The translations under genes were made by a program, and so were the position numbers. 64,000 nucleotides of DNA from NCBI RefSeq assembly GCF_048771995.1, contig NC_133060.1:3157501-3221500 (forward strand). Direction: 5' to 3'. The first letter of the stretch is position 1, and each line of letters begins with the position of its first letter. The DNA is from Taeniopygia guttata. Its lineage: Eukaryota > Chordata > Aves > Passeriformes > Estrildidae. Below, piece after piece: positions 57,395-64,000 of the stretch. The notes beneath the pieces are model-generated. The model had not been told where the DNA came from. It saw only the letters and a list, made by a program, of their open reading frames with translations, and ran no database searches.

Positions 57395-57507
57395 CCCAGC
57401 CTTCCCCTTTCTTAATCCTGGAACCCCCAAACCCCGTTCCCAGCTCTCCCGTGCCCCCTTTCCTTCCCCCGTGTCCCCCCAGCCCCCAAATCTCCGTGTG
57501 CCCCCAG

Positions 57508-57650
57508 TTCTCCTGTCCCTGTGTTCCCTGCCCGTGGCGCTGTCGGGGCCCGGCCCGGGGTTCCCGCAGTTCGTGTCCATGGGGTCCCTGGATGGGATCC
57601 CCTTCCAGCGGAGCCGCAGCCGAGCCGGGATCTCGGCACAGCCAGAGCCG
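57508..57650 (+). pseudogene. MHC class I alpha-1 exon fragment (copy C)
   Basis: After the acceptor CCCCCAG at 57,501-57,507 it reads LLSLCSLPVALSGPG, FPQFVSMGSLDGIPFQRS, the start of a class I alpha-1 domain, as in copy A on the minus strand at 9,590-9,735. The leader exon and promoter are absent because the duplication stops at the equivalent of 9,848. Nothing class I-like follows. Confidence 0.66.
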
Positions 57651-58109
57651 GCACAAGGAGCGGAGGACTTCTCCTCCCCCTGCCTGCTGGCTGTGGGCGA
57701 ATCTCAGCAGAGGCAGAGCCTTGGCTGGGCTGGCCCGGCCCGGGGCTGCTCCTGGGGCCTGGCGGCTCCTGGCTCGGCCTGGGCGAGCAGCAGGGTGGGC
57801 CTTAGCAGCAGCCAGATGTTGGCAGCTGCAGCCGCCAGAGCTCGGCCCCGCGGCCTCTCCTCCCGCTGCAGCTGGTGGGCTCCCCAGGAAGGGGATTTTT
57901 CCTTTTTTACCTGCATCTTCATAGAGACATATCAGCTTTCTCAGCGGTTTAACAGACTGTCATTGTCAAAGCTAATTACTGATTGGGTTTGTGTCAGACA
58001 CGGAGGAAACTGCTCGGAGCTTCTCTGTGCATTTCTTCCATAAGCACCTCCCATGCAAAACCAGCCCAGGATAGCAACAGGGGGCTGGGGATGGAAACTG
58101 AGCACAGCA

Positions 58110-58443
58110 ACAGGGGCTGGTGATGTTTGCCTGTGAAGGAACCGAGTTGCCACAGGCACTCAGAGAGGTTCCATGGGGACTTCCCAAGTCTCCAGGCTCT
58201 TCAAGAGCTGGAATGTCACACACAGAGAGACAGGGGCTCCGTGGAGACCTGCCAGGGCTTTCTGGGGATGGTAAGGAGCCGAGTGGTCAGAGGCAGTCAC
58301 AGCCATTCCATGGTGACATCCCAGCGCACCTTGTGCTGCAAAGGCACCGATCTGTCACAGGCACTCACAGGGGCTCCACGGTGACATCCCAGGAGTGCCC
58401 AGGCTGCCAAAGAGGCGGGAGGTCCCAGACACTCACAGGAGTT
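58110..58443 (+). repeat. Third copy of the inverted-repeat arm
   Basis: Matches 12,088-12,430 in direct orientation and 8,806-9,124 in reverse, including CAGGCACTCAGAGAGGTTCC. Confidence 0.85.
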
Positions 58444-58449
58444 CCTGTC

Positions 58450-58848
58450 TATTGTAAATGCAGGCAAACCCAATGGGAAGAAATGATGATGTCTGACTCA
58501 CTTCAGAAGGCTGAATGATCTCTTTATTATAATTATGGCTAAAATACATTAATATACTATATGAAAAGGAAGAGACTAAAACTACATACTGCTTTCTCTA
58601 ATTCTATCTCTAACTATAACACAACTCGTGACCCTCTCTCCAGAGTCCAGACAAGGTGGGTTGGATTGGCCATCAGGCTCAAAGAATCCTCACCAGAATC
58701 CAATCAAGCACTCACTCCACGTAAACAATTCTCCAAACACATTCCACATAGGAAAAACAAGGAGCGGAAATAGAAGTTGTTTTCTCTTTCATTTCTCTCT
58801 GTGCACCTCTATGAAAAATCCTGAGAGGGAGAGAAATGTGCTGCCACA
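58450..58848 (-). mobile_element. Solo LTR with CCTGTC target duplication (copy C)
   Basis: Reverse of the LTR at 8403-8800, flanked by CCTGTC at 58,444-58,449 and 58,849-58,854. It shares the insertion site with copy A. Confidence 0.82.
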
Positions 58849-58931
58849 CCTGTCATGGGCAGAGTGGGAGCTTCAGGCAAAAGTTTAGTTTCTTTATTGG
58901 AGAAATTCCTGCTGAGTCATGAGGTGGAAAA

Positions 58932-59555
58932 ATGGCTTGGACTTTGGTTACAGGTACCTCTTCTAACTCTTCACTGTCTTTTTCCATCGTGTGCTATGAC
59001 CGCTGCCTGTCCATCTGCAAAGCCCTGCACTACGGGACCCTCCTGGGCAGCAGAGCTTGTGCCCACACGGCAGCAGCTGCCCGGGCCAGTGGATTTCTCT
59101 TTTCACTGCTGCACCCGGCCAAAACATTTTCCCTGCCCCTGTGCCAGGGAAATGCATTGGGCCAGTTCTTCTGTGAAATGCCCCAGATCCTCAAGCTCTC
59201 CTGCTCCAAATCCTATCTCAGAGAACATGGGTTCATTGCCCTTAATGCCTGTTTAGCATTTGGGTGTTTTGTGTTCATTGTTTTCTCCGATGTGCAGATC
59301 CTCAGGGCTGTGCTGAGGATCCCCTCTGAGCAGGGACGGCACAAAGCCTTTTCCACCTGCCTCCCTCACATGGCCGTGCTCTCCCTGTTTGTCAGCACTG
59401 GCACATACTTGATGCCCCTTTCCATCTCCTCCCCATCCCTGGATCTGGCCCTGTCAGTTCTGTACTCGGTGGTGCCTCCAGCCCTGCACCCCCTCATCCA
59501 CAGCCTGAGGAACCAGGAGCTCAAGGCTGCAGTGTGGACACTGATGACTGGATGA
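58932..59555 (+). pseudogene. Olfactory receptor (OR14-like), 5'-truncated, copy C
   Basis: Open frame of 207 codons covering TM3 end to C-terminus, as in copy A, with KAFSTCLPHM and PPALHPLIHSLRNQELK. It begins at the same non-receptor junction, so truncation predates the duplication. The DRY-region motif reads CYDRCLSIC instead of RYDRYLSIC; the tyrosine of DRY is changed, which would be expected to impair G-protein coupling. About five residues differ from copy A in total. Confidence 0.82.
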
Positions 59556-60671
59556 TTTCAGGAACACTAAACAGCTGGCCAATTTTTGCAAATCGCTTGT
59601 AATAAAAGTCATCTTTGATACTTGTTTTTGGTTTCATTTTGGAGGTTCTTTTTATTTGTAATACACATTTAACATTGTCCTCAAAAAATGTCATTGCTTG
59701 TGCCATTTCTCACTTTGTTTCACTCCACCTTCCCTGCGGCTACAGACTGTGTCAATGAGGTGCTGCGCTCTCAGTGACTTTAAAGGAACTAAAGGCTGTC
59801 CCAGCAGAGTTTTCTGCAGAGATGCCCTTTTGTTGCCTTCTCTGGAGCTGCAGCAGCAATGTCCCAGAGCATCCTCATGGAGCTGCCAACAACCTCCCCC
59901 CTCTGCAGCCCTGGCCTCTCCCCCAGCTCACAGAGGTGCCACATCCTTGCAGGCACAGACACGGCAGCACTGGCTCAGCAGCCCCTGTTTGCACTGCACA
60001 CAGCAGGCGGGAGCACCCCATGGTGTTGGTGTGGGGACATGGACCTGAGGCAGCACAAATGCCATCAGCCCCTGGGGCCAGGAAGGGCTGGGGGATGCCA
60101 GGGAAACCACTCAGCTTTGTCCTGGCCTCTGCAGTCAGCCAGAAAGTTTGCTCCCATCAGCTGGGAGTTTCCTGTCCCACTGCAGACGCTGCTGCTCAGA
60201 GCCAGGGCTGCCTGGCAGCCACCCCCAAACTGCCCTGAGCATTTCCTTGGCTTCACTTTTTCTTTCTTTATTCCCCCTGCTACAGATTTCTTCCTGCTGC
60301 CCGCCCCTTTTCCCTCTCCTGCAAGCTGCCCATCCCTGTTTGCTCTTTCCTCTCTGGCCTCCAGTCCCCAAATTGGCACCAGAACCTCTCTTAGGGAGCA
60401 GGATCATCCTACAAGTGCTTCAGGAATTGTCTGCAGGCTCCTGCAGTTCTCCCTGTTGCTCCCTTGCCAGAGGCCCCCCAGGCCAGGGGGGCACATCTGG
60501 GCTGCTGTGTCTGGCTGTGGGGCTCCCTGTTCTAGGCAAGGAGCTGCAGAGGCTCTGCAGGACTGACAGGATGGGCTTTGGGGCTGTGAGGAGAAGCTGA
60601 GGGACCTGGGTTGATGCATCTTCTGAAGAGGAGGCCCAGGGCTCCTCCTGCAACTGCTCCAAGGGTGGTTT
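59556..60671. other. No gene seen (copy C of 6,586-7,690)
   Basis: GC-rich inverted duplicate; open frames lack recognisable motifs. Confidence 0.5.
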
Positions 60672-61206
60672 CAGAGAATCACACAATCAGCAAGGTTGGA
60701 AAAGACCTTGGAGATCATCAAGTCCAACCTGTGTCCTGACACTGCCTTGTCTCCCCTGAACCTTCTCTTCTCCTGGATAAACAACCCCAGCTCCTTCAGC
60801 CGCTCCTCACAGGAATTGTGCTCCACACACCTCACCAGCCTTGTTGCCCTTCTCTGGACATGCTCCACCCCTCCATGTCCTTCCTAAATTGGTGGCCAAG
60901 AACTGGACACAGCACTCGAGGTGCTGTCCAACCAGTGCTGAACACACAGGAAGAATCACTGCCCTGCTGCTGCTGGCCACACCATTCCTGATCCAGCCCT
61001 GATCCATTGGCCTTCTTGGCCACCTGGGCACACGGCTGGCTCATGTCCAGCCTGCTGTCCATCAGTCCCTCCTGGCCCCTTTCTGCCTGGCTGCTGTCCA
61101 GCCCCTTTGTCCCCAGCCTGTAGCACTGCAGGGGTTGTTGTGGCCAAAGTGCAGGACCCGGCACTTGGACTTGTTAAACCTCACATTGCTGGATTTGGGA
61201 CCTCTG
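60672..61206 (-). mobile_element. CR1 LINE fragment (copy C), 3' part
   Basis: Reverse complement of 6,046-6,580. Split from its remainder (61,671-61,735) by the solo LTR at 61,207-61,670. Confidence 0.85.
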
Positions 61207-61670
61207 TGTCGAGGATTTGGTTCAGGAATGGTTAGCAGAAAAGGGACATAGCAAGATCAATTTATTGGAGCTGCAGACTCTGCAGATTAGAGACCCTGCA
61301 GACTAAGCAGTAGCAGCTTACTTGAACAAAGGCAGTCTTCTGCTAAAACAAAGGCAGTCTTCTGTTAGAACAAAGACAGCTTCAAAAGCAGGGTACCCTT
61401 GAGATAAGGAAGCCTGGATGGAACTGGTATGAAACTGGTAACGGCACGTAGAAGCAGAGACTTTGCATTACACGATACCCATAAAAATGTAGAAGTAGAT
61501 ACATAAAATCCTGTTGATGTAAGAATGATACAGCAATGATAAACCAATAAGGAGCTTAGCTTTTGCAATATGTATGAACTAATTAAGAACTGTATTTAAG
61601 CAGCTGATGTATACCAAATAAACTGAGTTTGCAGATGATCAGTCGTTGTCTGCTTCTCCCTTCTCCGACA
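61207..61670 (+). mobile_element. Solo LTR, 464 bp, inserted in CR1 of copy C
   Basis: Starts TGTCGAGGATT and ends TTCTCCGACA, so the ends TGTCG/CGACA are inverted repeats. It is flanked by CCTCTG on both sides (61,201-61,206 and 61,671-61,676). TATTTAAG near 61,594 and AATAAA near 61,616 fit an LTR read on the plus strand. Copy A at 6,046-6,051 has the uninterrupted target. A complete insertion with 6-bp duplication, ERVK type. Confidence 0.93.
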
Positions 61671-61734
61671 CCTCTGCAGAGTCCTCCTACCCTCCAACAG
61701 ATCAACATTCCCAGCCAGCTTGGTGTCACCAGGC

Positions 61735-61995
61735 ACGGCCTGTCCCCTTGGCCCAGCAGCAGGGACAGGGGGCACGGCCTGTCCCCCTGGCCCAGCAGCA
61801 GGGACAGGGGACACGGCCTGTCCCCCTGGCCCAGCAGCAGGGACAGGGGGCACGGCCTGTCCCCCTGGCCCAGCAGCAGGGGACAGGGGGCACGGCCTGT
61901 CCCCCTGGCCCAGCAGCAGGGGACAGGGGGCACGGCCTGTCCCCCTGGCCCAGCAGCAGGGGACAGGGGGCACGGCCTGTCCCCCTGGCCCAGCA
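61735..61995. repeat. ~39-bp GC minisatellite (copy C, inverted)
   Basis: Six to seven units in reverse orientation (GGGACAGGGGGCACGGCCTG...). Unit number and variants differ from copies A and B. Confidence 0.92.
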
Positions 61996-62499
61996 GCAGC
62001 CCCGTGCCCTGCCCAAGGCGCTCCCAGCAGGGGCTGGGCCCCAGAGGCAGGGGGTGACCCCAGTCCCGGGGCAGCGTTTCTGCCCCGTCCCCTGTTCAGC
62101 CCAGCCTGCCCCGTGTGCGCAGTGACCGCTGGCACGGGCTGCACTGGACACTGTGACCTGCTGGGGACACTGAGAGCTGCCCCGCTGTGACACTGCCGAT
62201 AAACATGTTGAGCTAAGACAAGGATGGGGACATGGGGGGGATCTTGCAGGGGATGTGGGGGATGCTGGGTTTGAGGGACTTGAGGGTTCCTGGGAGGGAC
62301 CTGGGAGTTGCTCAGGGCTTTGGGCACCCCAGGCTGAGCGGCTCCAGTTGCACTGGGAGACCCTGGTGGAGGTTCTGGGCAGCTGGTCAAGGACCCCCTG
62401 CCCTGGAACTGTCCCCATGTGCCCCCATCCCAACGCCTCGTCCCCCTGCAGTGGCTGCCCCATTCCTTACTCCCCTTCCATACTCCCCTTGCCCCTGCC

Positions 62500-62740
62500 T
62501 GTTCCCATGTCCCCCCTATCCCGTTCCCGTCCTGCTCCCATCCCAATCCGGACCCCATTCCCGATCCCTGTACCGTATTCCCTGTCCCTGTCCCCATTCC
62601 CAGTCCTATTCCCTGTCCCCATTCCTGGTCCCTGTCCCCATTCCCTGTCTCTGTCACCACTCCCAGTCCCTGTCTCCATTCCCATTCCCCATTCCCTGTC
62701 CCCATTCCCATTCCCTGTCCCCATTCCCGGTGAGACATTA
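62500..62740. repeat. Pyrimidine-rich minisatellite (copy C, inverted)
   Basis: CCCATTCCCTGTCCCCATTC-type repeats, the reverse of 4,984-5,230. Confidence 0.88.
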
Positions 62741-62789
62741 ATTTGGAAGAATTAAGAATTTTAGGAAGTTAAGATAATAGTTAAATTAG

Positions 62790-63390
62790 ATGTTGCTGAC
62801 TCAGCGGAAGTAGATAAATGGGCTTTGTTCATAGTTAACAGTAGCTGGATCTTAGATAAGATATCCAGGATCTATTAACTCATTGCTTGTCAGCTTTATG
62901 TTTGGGTAGCTGTGCTTATCATGAGAAACAGAATGTGACAAACAGATTTCAGGGACACAAAAACAGTTGCAGACTTCCCCTACTTTAGGAATCCATTAAG
63001 CACAGGAAAACAGCAAGGATTCATTTGTCACGTGTGCATGGGAAAGGCAGAAAGGTCAGAACGAGGAAGACTTATTTTACTTCTTCATTTTGGAGACCCC
63101 TCCCCAAAATGGACCCCCGACTCATTTCAGGGAGCAGAACTACACATGCTTAATAGCCTTTCTGCCAATTAGCATATGAAGCGGAGCAGAGGAAGTGACA
63201 GGGATATGAATATGCATTCATATTTTGTGTATTCAAGACTTCTGTCAATAAAAAAGCTTTGTAATACCTGTGATTTTTGCAGTGTGAATTAGGGAATTGT
63301 CCCAGGTACTGCCCGGCTGTCTCAATAAACATACACTTTCTAACTTTAAACTCTTAGAGAGATTTTGTCCGTCTCAGTTGGATATCGATA
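62790..63390 (+). mobile_element. Candidate LTR (copy C, sense)
   Basis: Reverse of 4,340-4,930. AATAAA signals near 63,248 and 63,325. Boundaries not resolved. Confidence 0.4.
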
Positions 63391-63538
63391 TTAGATCGAT
63401 ATTCATATTTTAGTAAATCATTGTCTTAAAGAAGTCCTAGTATGAGTATATTTCTTTTCTTAATATTCTAGTAATTACTCCTGCATTGCTTCAAGATAAA
63501 CTGGTATGATTCAAAGAATATCCACTGAGGTACACATA

Positions 63539-64000
63539 TGTCATGGTTTGACACGGGAAGAGAATTTTTTTAGAAGGAAGAGGTTCATCCAGTCAGGGCT
63601 CAGGTTTAGATACTGACACTTGGGGTGACCAATTGAAGGTGGACACGCCTCTGAGAACACAGAGGGGTTAAAAGCGGAATTCCCAGGAGGACTCGTCCTT
63701 CTTTGGTTCCGGTCACCGCATGGTAAGGACCTCTCCCCTGCCCAGCCCGGGCTGGGTGGGGGAGGGGAGCTATGCGGCCTGTGGAGGTAGGCCCAAGGGT
63801 GGAGGGGCTGGAACCAGACCTGGCCCCCTGCAGATGGAAGGGTGGAGAAATCTGGGATGTCTCCGTTCCCCCCAGAGTCTCTCTCTCTCCCAAGAGAGAA
63901 AAAGAGACGGCGGTGGTTTTATCGGCAGTTCACCGCGGGGAAGGAGAAGAGCGGGGGGGCCGCAAGGTGCCCAGCCGGGCTGTGGGAGCTGGAGCCTGGG
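63539..64000 (+). mobile_element. LTR, runs off the right edge
   Basis: Begins TGTCATGGTTTGACACGGGA, a start typical of avian ERV LTRs, exactly where homology to segment A (at 4,185) stops. GGGGTTAAAAGCGGAATTCC near 63,666 may include a TATA-like box. The GC-rich right part up to 64,000 has no gene visible. Confidence 0.6.

Larger units (their letters stand above)
57395..63538 (-). repeat. Segment C: inverted duplicate of 4,185-9,848
   Basis: The order of features is the reverse of segment A: MHC class I exon fragment, inverted-repeat arm, solo LTR, olfactory receptor, CR1, 39-bp minisatellite, purine minisatellite, candidate LTR. Divergence is low; the olfactory receptor frames differ by about five residues. 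Segment C has one extra 464-bp solo LTR. Its left end is the provirus 3' LTR and its right end is the start of another LTR. Confidence 0.9.

Noticed and set aside
63606-63893. 95-codon minus-strand frame at the right edge
   Set aside because: Lies in an LTR on the opposite strand; no motif.

Overview
The window looks like songbird (passerine) nuclear DNA. It is eukaryotic: genes are split into short exons with GT/AG introns. CR1 LINE pieces occur at several places, as in birds, and retroviral LTRs are dense. The gene families also point to songbirds: PAK3-like and PIM1-like kinases (both reported as expanded in zebra finch), OR14-type olfactory receptors, MROH (maestro heat-like repeat) genes and an MHC class I remnant. 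No tRNA, rRNA, bacterial operon or CRISPR array was seen.

Layout. Segment A (about 1-5,985) holds the 5' exons of an MROH-like gene on the minus strand, LTR-like sequence and two minisatellites. It recurs in direct orientation as segment B (about 27,309-32,866). In B the MROH gene is complete: 15 exons from 28,656 down to 23,674, with phases that agree. A part of A (about 4,185-9,848) recurs inverted as segment C (57,395-63,538). It carries a truncated olfactory receptor, a CR1, a solo LTR and an MHC class I exon fragment. Between A and B lie the MHC class I remnant with its promoter, several tandem arrays made of transcription-factor-like motifs (RFX/X-box, CRE-like, kappaB-like), CR1 elements, and a PAK3-like kinase on the minus strand (22,164-16,797). 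After B come a PIM-like kinase and a decayed second PIM copy.

From about 38.3 to 48.9 kb the character changes to AT-rich, single-copy-looking DNA holding SNRPB2 (U2 snRNP B'') and OTOR (otoraplin), which are neighbours in other vertebrates. SNRPB2 lacks its first coding exon, and a truncated LTR sits where that exon should be. OTOR has an in-frame stop and a broken splice donor. From 48,952 to 57,394 lies a nearly complete endogenous retrovirus: two 566-bp LTRs, a tRNA-Lys-type primer site, gag with two in-frame stops, and open pro, pol and env with two -1 frameshift sites. Its 3' LTR abuts segment C directly. Its outer flanks show no target-site duplication, so this is a rearrangement junction or an assembly join. 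Another LTR starts at 63,539 and runs off the window.

Most long ORFs here are artefacts of GC-rich DNA and tandem repeats and are not annotated. Exon coordinates come from reading splice signals and phases by eye. Names rest on recognised motifs, not on database searches.
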